From Platycnemis pennipes (Eukaryota > Arthropoda > Insecta > Odonata > Platycnemididae): DNA of 64,000 bases. The position numbers and the translations under genes were made by a program. Where the stretch lies: contig OW121853.1 of the NCBI GenBank assembly GCA_933228895.1, forward strand, positions 8,314,494 through 8,378,493. The letters run 5' to 3'. Numbering within the stretch: the first letter of the stretch is position 1; each line of letters starts with the position of its first letter. The notes beneath the pieces are model-generated. The model ran no database searches and had not been told where the DNA came from. It was given only the letters and a program-made list of their open reading frames with translations. Shown piece by piece: positions 29,850 to 41,458 of the stretch.

Positions 29850-32034
29850 CAGGGGTCCCCAGGCACCCCATATGGTATATAGAGAATATAGAATGTCGAT
29901 ATTTTTGCTTATGGTCTAATTGGTTGATATTTTGGTCCAAATCGGTCTATATTTTGTGGCAGGGTCTATATTTTGGCCAAAGGTAAACTACAATTTACAC
30001 TGAAGCAGCCAGGACAGCACTGCGAAGTTTGAATATGTGCGCTGCGGCCAGGCGCTGCTGCTTTGTTCGTCTGCTTCATCTGGCTCCAGTTGAGGTGCTC
30101 GGCACTCGTCTCTGCTAGAGTACCTACTATATTACTCTATAATATATAGGTCCTCTAGTCTCTGCCTGGCAGCGTGCTTGCCTGGCTGTTTCTTCCCCCC
30201 TCCGTTGCCACCTCACCTCACCCTTCCACCTGCCAGCTCGCCCGCCTCAACAATCATCGACAGGATTGTTGTTTGTTTACATTGACAGACAAGCCGTGCG
30301 TCATATGACGTATCTGGAGTGCTGGTGCCAGCAGGCCAGTTTTTTCTTCAACAACTGTTTTCTTCATTGCAGAGTCTACCATATTCTCCACACAGCGTAT
30401 GAGAAAGGGCTAGATCATCTTGGGGAGAGTGCTGTGGACATGATAGTTCTGGTGCATACATTCTTTGATGGCTGGCCTTCCTGCTGGGAGGAATTCGAAG
30501 CGATCCAGAAGAAATTGAGGCTGCCTTCTCATTGCTTTCTGAAGCATGTTTCTATACGCTGGCTGTCTTTAGAACCAGTGGCAGTACGCCTGCTACAACA
30601 GCTTCCTCTGCTAGAGGAATATTTTCTCAGGTATTTGACATGTCGGAATAAGGACCTTGCATCCAAAGAAGTTGCCACCAGGATTAGGGATGGTATGAAG
30701 GACCCTTTTCTGACGGCTGAACTGCACTTTGCCATCAGCAGCGCATGGCTTTTCATGAAGTTCAGTGGATTTTTCCAGGTTGGTGCACATGCTCTACTCA
30801 GAAATGGAGACTTTGGTGTAAAAGTTAGCGGCAGAGTCTGCAAAGCCGATGCTTGTAAGTAAGTTGGGACTCTGCAGTAAGCTTGTAGATCCTGAAAACC
30901 TACTGAAAGTTAACGATGTTGACATAGGGGAAAAGACTAAAGTGGAGTTGAAGAGGCTTCAAGATCTTGCTTACCCTGCTGTTGATATTCAATCCTTTTG
31001 GCTGTAGGCACAGAGATACATCGTTGCTGCCATTAATCACATTCTTGCCAATTCTGCTCTCTGCAACAAGGGTATCATGAAAGCTTTGCGCTGCCTCCAA
31101 CCAGGTGAGCAGACAATGAGCTACAGTAAGTGAGCTATTTGCTGGGTGGCAAAAGTACCGATTGAGATCGACCTCAATGCATTGCAGGACAAGTGGACCC
31201 TACTCTGCACTGAGAGTGACTCATCTTTCCCTAGCAACTCGTCTGAAATCCCCGGGGATGAATATTGGGAAAGTATTTTCAAGCTGAAGTCTCCGGTCAA
31301 TGTCCTGAAAAGCGAGCTCACCGCGAAAGTGGTGATGGCATCTCTGTCCCTAAGTTACGGTAATGCGTACATCAGGCATGATTTTTCTATTTCCAATTTT
31401 TACATGACTGCACCTAAGGCTTGCATGCAAGAAAAATCACTAAACGCAGCTATGACAATCAAAAGTGCCATGAAGGTGAAGGTGCATGGTGGTCCGGAGT
31501 CCTTCCCAATCAATGAGAATCTTCTGAGATTACACCAAAATGCTAATCACAGTTATTCTGACTAGCATGAAAGGCCCAATATTTAACTGAAATCGCGGCA
31601 TCGCAAGCCATTCTGGAGGCCACCGATAAACTATTGGAAGAAGCAGAAGAGAAAAATAAAGAATCTGATGCTTTGTGGAAGTCCGTTGACAAAAGAAAAA
31701 CCAAAGTCATCCACCAGCTGGATTCTACAGCCAAAAAAAGCCGAACCGATGAGTAGTCGATTTCTTATCTTCTATTTTATTCAACTTTATGAATAAAATT
31801 GTTCATATTTCCAACTGGCTTGTTTCTCTCAATTTTCACCGATACCCTACACTCTATCACGCAAACCGGACAGCTTTTAAGGATAAAATGCATAATTTTG
31901 CCGAATAATGCAGATTTGGTCCGATTTACCTTGATTTTCATGCATATTATGATTTGGTCTATATTTTCACAAACTTGGGTCTATAAAGTCTATATTTTTT
32001 TGCCCCGAGCCTATGGGATGCCTGGGGAACCATG
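29850..32034 (+). mobile_element. Second hAT-type transposon, internally deleted
   Basis: Terminal inverted repeats of about 23 bp: left CAGGGGTCCCCAGGCACCCC, right (reverse complement) CATGGTTCCCCAGGCATCCC, the usual hAT CAGNG form. The tctatattt word recurs near both ends, possible subterminal binding sites. An 8-bp target duplication is not clear. It is inserted in the coding part of an older hAT transposase, since that protein's conserved blocks lie on either side. At 2.19 kb with only a C-terminal transposase half it is a deletion derivative. Confidence 0.82.
30330..31750 (+). pseudogene. hAT transposase C-terminal half (ZMYM6-like lineage)
   Basis: Remnant of a different hAT lineage from the one it interrupts. 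Frame 30266-30862 gives VYHILHTAYEKGLDHL, MIVLVHTFFDGWP, LPSHCFLKHVSIRWLSLEP and LPLLEEYFL, the pattern of hAT-derived proteins annotated near ZMYM6 and similar families. After a frame change come KTKVELKRLQDLA and the frame 31146-31565 (IEIDLNALQDKWTLL; MASLSLSYGNAYIRHDFS; LNAAMTIKSAM), the C-terminal dimerisation region, then a lysine- and glutamate-rich tail to about 31750. Sequence just before 30372 ends tcttcattgcag, a good splice acceptor, so the homologous part may start with an exon. The N-terminal catalytic part is absent. Confidence 0.75.
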
Positions 32035-32289
32035 AAGTCAGAGGAGTGCCGGCAGAATTGAACCTCAGTCAACCCTTTTAGGGGGGGCAGCAAATCCAAA
32101 TAAATACTGGACAGACAGCAAAAGTGCCTTCGGTACGAGGTCGCTTAGAAGTGTTTTACCATTTTAAGTGCGTCAGTGGCTGCAGAGAGGGTGGTATCTT
32201 TGCTTAAGTTTGTTAATAGTGACCACAGAAGCTGTTTAACAGCAACATATTTTAAAAAATTTTAATTTATTTCTTGTCTTTTTAGTGTC

Positions 32290-33190
32290 ATTGGACGATA
32301 AGTTTTGGGACCTGTAAGTGAAAGGCTATTAGTATTAATTAACTATCAGCACCACTATATAGATAGTAAGTTATCAATAGATTTCTCAAAGTAAATAGTT
32401 ATTTGTGACAAAATGTTGGTAATTTATAAATTATGAATATTTATAATGTTGATTTTTTGGACACGAATGTAAATAATGTTTACGTATAGGTACCTTATAT
32501 TTATTGTGGCATTTGAATTTATGTCATTTTACTGCCAGTAAATTCACTTAAAAAAGGCTGGTTATTTTTTTATGCTTTTCATAGGTAGAATGACATTAAC
32601 TAAAATGGCAATTGTGGCAAAGGCCAAAGCTCACCAAGTTAATGTGCCTGCAGTATTCCATTTCCCACATTCAGCGGATAATAAACAGGTCCTTAATTTA
32701 TTTAACTGAGTATACTATAGTTGCAATATAATAATTACCTGTAATGATCTCACAAAAGCAGTTATCTTAAAAGGTAGGGAGGTAATTGAAAGGAGAAACC
32801 ACCTAGATCGAGGCAATTAAAAGGGATTAGGTAGTTGATTCTAAATGTTTGTTTCATATTTTTGACTTCCAACCAATATATATTTCTCTTCACCCAAGCC
32901 CGGTAATTATAAGTACTTCTGTAAGGTTAGGTAAGCACAGAAGTACCTTACTTTTTGGTTTCAATTCTTGCATACATGAACATTAAGTTCCAATGAACTT
33001 ACAATCACTGTGAAGTCAGCAGCAAAGGCTTCCTTGTGCTTTTATCATGCTTAATAATAAATTTGTAATCTATTTATTAATTTTAGATGAGATAAACATA
33101 AACCACAATCTCTTATGGACGAGTATAAAAGGTTGATTGGATTTTTGAGGAACTCTTGAGGTAACAATCGCAACAGGTCTTTTAAGAATA
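32290..33190. other. Unassigned AT-rich region
   Basis: Downstream of the hAT C-terminus. No gene or repeat recognised. Confidence 0.45.
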
Positions 33191-33197
33191 TCTGTTG

Positions 33198-33561
33198 TGT
33201 AAGTGCTCTGCCTAAGAAGGCGCAGTAAGGGAACAAGTCGGGCGTTCTGTCTTAATGCTTTTATTTACACCTCAGTACATGTTGACCATCGGCCGCCCAA
33301 AGAGAGACTCCCCGAGTCTCTCCTGCCCTCATGCTGCGCCCGATGCCCGCGTCACCCCGTGACCCCCTCGAGGGCTTCCTATTGGCCGGAAATGGCAGTA
33401 GCTTTCCATGCTAACTGTGCGACTTCCCATGAGGCGAGATCCCACGGCAAGGATTCGCAAGGTGTTAGAGGAGTCACCTGAACGTGACTCCACATCCGGG
33501 GGCTACCATTACTGATGCAACCAAGACTGGGATGACCGAACATCGACCGTGCACGCTTACA
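33198..33561 (-). repeat. Lone LTR of an unidentified LTR retrotransposon
   Basis: 364 bp bounded TGTAAGTGC .. GCACGCTTACA (short inverted ends), GC-richer than its surroundings. Just to its right the minus strand reads TTTTGGGGGGAAGTGG, a polypurine tract, which makes this a 3' LTR of a minus-strand element. The rest of that element is not recognisable to the right, and no second LTR was found before the satellite. Confidence 0.6.
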
Positions 33562-33577
33562 CCACTTCCCCCCAAAA
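33562..33577 (-). other. Polypurine tract of the lone LTR
   Basis: Minus strand TTTTGGGGGGAAGTGG directly upstream of the LTR start. Confidence 0.6.
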
Positions 33578-34080
33578 GTGTATCGCTGAATAATAATGAA
33601 TAAAATCTTGTTATTCAGCGATTCATTCAATACCCAATCAGTCAACCAAAATTCTAAAATAAAAGTCAGATGATACATATAACTAGTATTAAAATGCAAC
33701 CCCGAAAATAACACTTCCTGAAAAGTAAGTTTCACCAAACAATATAAAGTCTCACCACAAAGGGTTTGCCCATAACCGACATAGATAATTAAAAGAAATT
33801 ATATAATAATGACATGGGTCAAAAATACATACATGTAACTACACGTAGACAGTCCCAATTCATAAAGTCTAAGTACTTATACAAATTAACACCCCCCTAC
33901 ATTTTACTACTATTCATGCAATGGTTGTTGTCTCTTGTAAGGCTTATTGTAGAAATCCTTCATATATTTCACAATGACCTTTTATATCACTTTTATCATA
34001 CAGTCCATTTAAAACATTTATTTTGACAATTCCCATTATTAATTTGAAAATATATTGTTCAAGTTCAAGCGAAATCCCTC
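33578..34080. other. Unassigned spacer before the satellite
   Basis: Possibly the worn 3' interior of the element that owns the LTR at 33198-33561. No protein motif is visible. Confidence 0.4.
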
Positions 34081-34084
34081 ATCA

Positions 34085-35050
34085 CATTAGAAATGAATTT
34101 ATTAAGAAGAAATAACTTTTAGGAAAACGCCTCTCTATCTGAATTTTTTGTTTTGCTATTATGTTTTGCATAAAATAAGGTGAAAAGTACTGCGAAGAGG
34201 CGAAACAGTTAATTTTAGTGGAATAACAGTGGAAGATGTGAATTAATGAGGAAAAAATAACTTTTGAGAAAACGCCTCTCTATCTGAATTATTTGTTTTG
34301 CTCTTATGTTTTGCATAAAATAAGGTGAAACGTCGGCGAAGAGGAGAAACAGTTAATTTTAGTGGAATAACAGTGGAAGATGTGAATTTATTAGGAAGAA
34401 ATAACTTTTGAGAAAACGCCTATCTGAATTTTTTATTTTGCTATTCAATTTTGCATAAAATGAGGTGAAAAGTACTGCGAAGAGGCGAAAAAGTTAACTT
34501 TAGTGGAATAACAGTGGTAGAAATGTGAGTGTTTTTTTCACCTTGTTGTATGCAAAACTTATTAGGTTTGCATAGAACATTAGCATACAATTAGGCTTAC
34601 AAAATAGAATAGCAACTTAACAACCTATTTGGTTTAGCATAAAATGGGTGAAGAATACTGCGATGAGGCGAAAAAGTTTATTTTAGTGGAATAAATGTGG
34701 TAGAAATGAATTTAATTGGATAAATAACTATTGAAACGTCCTCTATCTGAAATTTTGTTTTGTTATTAGGTTTTGCATAACATGAAGTGAAAATAACTGC
34801 GAAAGACGAAGGAGTTCATTTTAGTGCAAAAAAGGTGATAGGAATGAATTATCAGGAATAAATAACTTTTGACAAAATGCGTCTCGATCTGAATTTTTTG
34901 TTTTGCTATTAAGTTTTGCATAAAATGAGGTGAAAAGTACTTTTGATCAAACTCCTCTACATCGGAATATTTTGTTTTGCTATTAGGTTTTGCATAAAAT
35001 TAGGTGAAAAGTACTGCGGAGAGGAAAATTAAATTTTAGTAAAATAACAG
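34085..35050 (-). repeat. Inverted block at the array edge
   Basis: Six to seven monomers run opposite to the rest: here the strand reads gcgaagaggcgaaa and gttttgcataaaa, while from 35051 onward it reads cgcctcttcgc and ttttatgcaaaac. The switch is at 35050/35051. The block is more irregular in spacing than the interior. Confidence 0.92.
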
Positions 35051-38000
35051 TTCTTCCTAATAAATGCTTTTCTACCACTGTTATTCCATTAAAATTAACT
35101 CTTTCGCCTCTTCGCAGTACTTTTCAATTCTTTATATGCAAAACTTCATAGCAAAACAAAAAATTCAGTAAGGTGTTTTCTCAAGAGTTATTTATTCCTA
35201 TAAATGCATAACTACCACTGTTATTCCACTAAAATTAATTTTTTCGCCTCTTCTCAGTATATGTTACCTCATTTTATGTAAAACTTAATAGAAAAAAAAA
35301 TTTATAAAGAGTGGTGTTTTTTGAAATGCTATTTTAATTCTAATAAATTCATTTCTACCACATTTCTATTCCACTAAAAATAACTCTTATGCCTCTTCTC
35401 AGTATATTTAACCTCATTTTATGCAAAACTTAATAGAAAAACAATAAATTCATATAAAGAGGCTTTTCTAAAATTTATATCTTGCTAATAAATTCATTTG
35501 CAGCACTGTTATTTCAATAATATTTACTTTTACGCCTCTTCAAAATGCTTTTCACCTTATTTTATGCTTAAATTAATAGCAAAACAAAAAAATCAGATAG
35601 ACAGGCGTTTAATCAAAAGTTACTTCCTCTTAAATAATACATTTCTACCACTGTTATTCCACTAATACTAATATTTTCGTCTCTTCGCAGTTCTTTTAAC
35701 CTCATTTTATGCAACACTTAATAGCAAAAAAAAAATTTAGAAAGAGAGGCGTTTTTTAAAAAAATTAGTTTGTTTCTAATAAATTCATTTGTACCACTGT
35801 TATTCCAATAATATTTAGTATTTTGCCTCTTAAAAATACTTTTCACTTCATTTTATGCAAAACTTTATAGCAAAACAAAAAATTCAGTAATGCGTTTTCT
35901 CAAAGGTTATTTCTTCCTATAAATACATATCTACCACTGTTATTTCGCCAAAGTTTATTTTTTCGCCTCTTCTCAGTATATGTCTCCTCTTTTTATGTAA
36001 AACTTAATAGTCAAAAAATTTATAAAGAGGCGGTTTTTAAAATGTTATTTTGATTCTAATAAATTCATTTCTACCACATTTCTATTTCACTAAAAATAAC
36101 TCAAATGCCTCTTCTTTGTATATTTAACCTAATTTTATGCCAAACTTAATAGAAAATCCAATAGTTTTCAACACACTCAATAGTTATTCCAATAATATTT
36201 TGTGTTTTGCCTCTTAAAAATTTTTTCACTTCATTTTATGCAAAACATCAAAGCAAAGCAAAATATTCAGTAAGGCGTTTTCTCAAAAGATATTTCTTCC
36301 TGATAAATACATTTCTGCCACTGTTTTTCCTCTAAAATTAATTTTTTCGCCTCTTTGCAGTACTTTTCACAACATTTTACGCGAAACTTAATGTTAAAAC
36401 TGAAAATTTAGAATGAGACGTTTTCTCAAAAGTTATTTCTTCCTAAAAAATTCATTTCTTTACTGTTGTTCCACTAGTTGTATCTCAGATTATGCAAAAC
36501 TTAATAGCAAATCAATAAATTCACATAAAAATGCGTCTTCCTAAAAATTATATCTCGCTAAAAAATTCATTTGTTGCACTGTTATTCCAATAATATTTAT
36601 CATTACGCCTCTTCAAAGTACTTTTTACCTTATTTAATGCCGAACTTAATAGCAAATAAAAAATTCAGATAATAAAACGTTTTCACCAAATATATAGCGG
36701 CGTTTTATCAAAAGTTACTTCCTGCTAAAGAATTCATTTCTACCATTTTTATTCCCCTAAATTTAATTTTTTCGCCACTTCGCAGTTTTTTAAACTCATT
36801 TTATGCAACACTTAATTGCACAAAAAAATTTAGAAAGAGAAGCGTTTTTTAAAAAGTTATTTTGTTTCTAGTAAATTCATTTCTACCATTGTTTTTCCAT
36901 TAAAATTAAGTTTTTCGCCTCTTCGCAGTACTTCCCAATTAATTTTCTGCAAAACATAATACCCAGACAAAAAGTAAAGATTTTGGGCGTTTTCTTGAAC
37001 CTAATTTCTTCTTAATAAATTTTTTTTATACCACTATTATTCCACTAAAATTAACTTCGTCACCTCTTTGCAGTACTTTTCACCTCATTTTATGCAAAAC
37101 GTAAGAGCAAAATAAAAAAATTCAGATAGAGAGGTGTTTTCTCTAATGTAATTTCGCCTAATAAATTTATTTCTACCACTGTTATTCCACTAAAATTAAT
37201 TTTTTCGCAACTTTGCCGTACGTTTGACTTAATTTTATGCAAAACATAATAGCCAAAAAAAATTTACAGAAAGAGAGGCGTTCTCTCAATATTTTTTTCT
37301 ATTTAAAAATTCATATCAAACACTGTTATTAATTAAAATTACTTTTTTCCCCTCTTCGCAGTACTTTTCACCTTATTTTACGCAACATTTAATATAAAAA
37401 CCTAAAATTCAGAATGAGACGTTTTCTCAAAAGTTATTTCTTCCTAAAAATTCATTTCCACACTGATATTCCGCTCAAATTAGCTCATACGCCTCTACTA
37501 AAATGTAAATTGTACCTTATTTTATGGAAAATTTAATAGCAAATCAATAAATTCAGATAAATATGTTTTCCTAAAAGTTATATTTTGCTAAAAAATTCAT
37601 TTGTAGCACTGATATTCCAATAATATTTATCTTTATGCCTCTTAAAAATACCTTTCACCTCATTTTATGCAAAACGTAATAGCAAAACAATAAATTCAGA
37701 TATTGATGCGTTTTCCTAAAAGTTATTTTTTGCTAAAAAATTTCATTTGTAGCACTGTTATTCCAATAATATTTATCTTTATGCCTCTTCAAAGTAATTT
37801 TTACCTTTATTAATGCAAAACGTAATAGCAAAACAATAAATTCAGACGGAAAGGCGTTTTCTCAAAAAATATTTCTTCCTGATAAATTCATTTGTACCAC
37901 TGTTTTGCCCGATAATATTTAGTGTTTGGCCTCTTAAAAATACTTTTCACCACTTTTCACCACTACGTTTGACCTTATTTTATGCAAAACATATAAGCGA

Positions 38001-39169
38001 AACAAATTTACAGATAGAGAGGCGTTTTCTCAATATTATTTTGTATTTATAAATTCATATTTATCACTTATTCTAATAAAATTAATTTTTTCCCCTTATC
38101 GCAGTAATTTTCACCATATTTTACGCAACACTAAATATTAAAACCTTAAATTCAGAATGAGGCGTTTTCTCGAAAGTTATTTCTTCCTAAAAAATTCATT
38201 TCTTCACTATTATTCCGCTAAAATTAGTTCTTACGCCTATTCTCAAATGTAATTTGTACCACATTTTATGCAAAACTTAATAGGATTTCAATAAATTAAG
38301 AAAAAGATGCGTTTTCCTAAAAGTTATATCTTGCTAATAAATTCATTTGTAGCACTGATATTCCAATAATTTTTATCTTTACGTTTCTTCAAAGTAATTT
38401 TTACCTTATTTTATGCCTAACTTAAAAGCAAAACAAAATAAATCAGATATAGTGGCGTTTTATCAAAAGTTACTTCCTGCTAAGTAATTCATTTCCATTA
38501 CCATTGTTTTTCCATTAAAATTAACTTTTTTGCCCCTTCGCAGTACTTTCGAGTTAATTTTATTGAAACCATAATACCCAGACAAAAAGTAAAGATTTTG
38601 GGCGTTTTCTTAATCCCAATTTCTTCTGAATAAATTTATTTTATACCACTATTTTTCCAGTAAAAAGTAACTTTTGCACCTCTTTGCAGTACTTCTCACC
38701 TCATTTTATGCAAAACGTAAGAGCAAAATAAAAAAATTCAGATAGATAGGTGTTTTCTCTAATGTAATTTCGCCTAATAAATGTATTTCTACCACTCTTA
38801 TTCCACTAAAAATAACTTTTTCGCATCTTTGCAGTACGCTTGACGTCATTTTATGCAAAACATAATAGACCAACAAATTTACAGATAGAGAGGCATTTTC
38901 TCAATATTTGTTTCTATTTAAAAATTCATATCTATCAATCTTATTCTAATAAAATTAATTTTTTCCCCTCTTCGCATTACTTTTCACCATATTTTGCGCA
39001 ACACTTAATATTAAAACCTAAAATTCAGAATGAGGCTTTTTCTCAAAATTCATTTTTTCCTAAAAAATTCATTTCTTCACTGTTATTCCGCTAAAATTAG
39101 CTCTTACGCCTCTTTTTTAATGTAAATTGTATCTCATTTTATGCAAAACTTATAGCAAATCAATAAATT

Positions 39170-41458
39170 CAGATAATGATGCGTTTTCCTAAAAGTTATT
39201 TTTTGCTAAAAAATTTCATTTGTAACACAGTTATTCCAATAATATTTATCTTTATGCCTCTTCAAAGTAATTTTTACCTTTTTTAATGCAAAACTGAATA
39301 GCAAAACAATAAATTCAGATTAAGAGGTGTTTTCTCACAGATTATATCTTGCTAATAAACTCCTTTGTATCACTGTAATTCAAATAATATTTACTCTTGT
39401 GCCTCTTCAAAATACGTTTCACCTCATTTTCTGCAAATGATAATAGGAAAAAAAATTTCAAATAGAGAGGCGTTTTATCAAAAGTTATTTCCTCTAAATA
39501 AATTCATTTCTACCACTGTTTATTCCTGTAATGTTAACTTTTTCGCCTCTTCGCTGTACTTTTAACCATATTTTGCGCAACGCTTAATATTAAAACATAA
39601 AATTCAGAATGAGGAGTTTTGTCAAAAGTTATTTCTTCCTAAAAAATTCATTTCCTCATTGTTATTCCAAATATAGGCTCTTATGCCTCTTCTCAAATGT
39701 AAATTGAACCTCATTTTATGCAAAACGTATAGCAACTCAATAAATTCAGATAGAAAGGCGTTTTCTCAAAAGTTATTTCTTCCTGATAAATACATTTCTG
39801 CCACGGTTTTTCCTCTAAAATTTATTTTTTCGCCTCTTTGCAGTGCTTTTCACAACATTTTACGCAAAACTTAATGTTAAAACTGAAAATTTAGAATGAG
39901 ACGTTTTCTCAAAATTATTTCCTCCTTATAAATTCATTTCTTTACTGTTGTTCCACTAAAATTAGCTCTTTCGCCTCTTCTCAAATGTAAATTGTACCTC
40001 ATTTTATGCAAAACGTAATAGCAACTCAATAAATTCAGATAAAGATGTATTCTCCTAAAAATTATATCTAGCTAAAAAATTGATTTGTTGCACTGTTATT
40101 CCAATAATATTTACTTTTTCCGCCTCTTCAAAGTATTTTTCACCCTATTTTATGCTTAACTTAATAGCAAAACAAAAAAAATCAGATAGAGAGGCGTTTT
40201 ATCAAAAGTAACTTACTGCTAAATAACTCATTTCTACCACTGTTATTCCACTAAATTTAATTTTTTCGCCACTTCGCAGTTTTTTTTAACCTCATTTTAT
40301 GCAACACTTAATTGCAAAAAAAATTTAGAAGGAGAAGCGTTTTTTAGAAAGTTATTTTGTTTCTAATAAATTGATTTCTACCATTGTTTTTCCATTAAAA
40401 TTAATTTTTTCGCCTCTTCGCAGTACTTTCTAATTAATTTTATGCAAAACATAATATCCAGACAAAAAGTAAAGATTTTGGGCGTTTTCTTAAACCTTAT
40501 TTCATCTTAATAAATTTTTTTTATACCACTATTATTCCACTAATATTAACTTCGTCACCTCTAGGCAGTACTTTTCACCTCATTTTATGCAAAACGTTAG
40601 AGCAAAATAAAAAATTCAGATAGAGAGGCGTTTTCTCTAATGTAATTTGGCCTAATAAATTTATATTATTTCCACTATTATTCCACTAAAAATAACTTTT
40701 TCGCATCTTTGCAGTACGCTTGACGTCATTTTATGCAAAACAAAATAGCCAAACAAATTAACAGATAGAGAGGTGTTTTCCAAATATTTTTTTCTATTTA
40801 AAAATTTATATCTATCACTGTTATTCTAATAAAATTACTTTTTTCCCCTCTTCGCAGTACTTTTCACCATATTTTACGCAAAACTTAATATAAAAACCTA
40901 AAATTCAGAATGAGGCGTTTTCTCAAAATTTATTTCTTCCTAAAAAATTTAATTTAAAAAAATTTCGTCACCTCTTCGCACTACTTTTCACCTCATTTTA
41001 TGCTAAATTTAATAGCGAAATAAAAACTACAGACAAAGAGGCGTTTTCTCTAATGTAATTTGGCCTAATAAATGTATTTCTACCGCTGTTATTCCACTAA
41101 AAATAATTTGCTCGCATCTTTGCAGTACGTTTGACTTCATTTTATGCAAAACATATAAGCGAAACAAATTTACAGATAGAGAGGCGTTTTCTCAATATTT
41201 TTTTGTATTTAAAAATTCATATTTATCACTTATTCTAATAAAAATAATTTTTTCCCCTTATCGCAGCAATTTTCACCATATTTCACGCAACACTAAATAT
41301 TAAATCCTTAAATTCAGAATCAGACGTTTTCTCGAAAGTTATTTCTTCCTAAAAAATTCATTTCTTCACTGTTATTCCGCTGAAATTAGCTCTTACGCCT
41401 CTTTTTAAATGTAAATTGTATCTCATATTATGCAAAACTTATAGCAAATCAATAAATT
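39170..41458 (+). repeat. 2289-bp higher-order unit, copy 1
   Basis: First of three head-to-tail copies of a ~16-monomer block. The marker tagaaaggcg lies at 39751 here, then at 42040 and 44329, exactly 2289 bp apart. Boundaries are arbitrary within the period. This first copy is the most diverged. Confidence 0.85.

Larger units (their letters stand above)
28884..32280 (+). pseudogene. hAT transposase C-terminal half, interrupted by another hAT
   Basis: Decayed hAT transposase read through several frameshifts. Blocks: DEETSDMESMVKQL; HHTCEHMHQDLK; EWNIEEDNIVSVTIDNAANIVGA, the catalytic-core block with the conserved DNA pair (28910-29130); VSKALVGNDEVFWVIEKIKE; DKLHEEQKKRK; RLDPLELNPLLVVATVLDPRFKR (29620-29690); TQNDLWSLHEKM (29805-29845). 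The second hAT (29850-32034) cuts in here. Beyond it the protein resumes with VRGVPAELNLSQPF and NPNKYWTD, and ends in the dimerisation motif SASVAAERVVSLLKFVNSD (about 32165-32225). No N-terminal zinc finger lies directly upstream; a candidate sits at 11.5-12.3 kb. Many frameshifts, so inactive. Confidence 0.85.

Noticed and set aside
29842..32042. An 8-bp target duplication for the inner hAT
   Set aside because: Candidate flanks (atgcagct and atgaagtc) agree at only five of eight positions and need uneven ends.
38840..39094. Open frames in the satellite (also 48736-48981, 54923-55177, 58452-58682, 60991-61215)
   Set aside because: Low-complexity products of the repeat monomer, inconsistent between copies.
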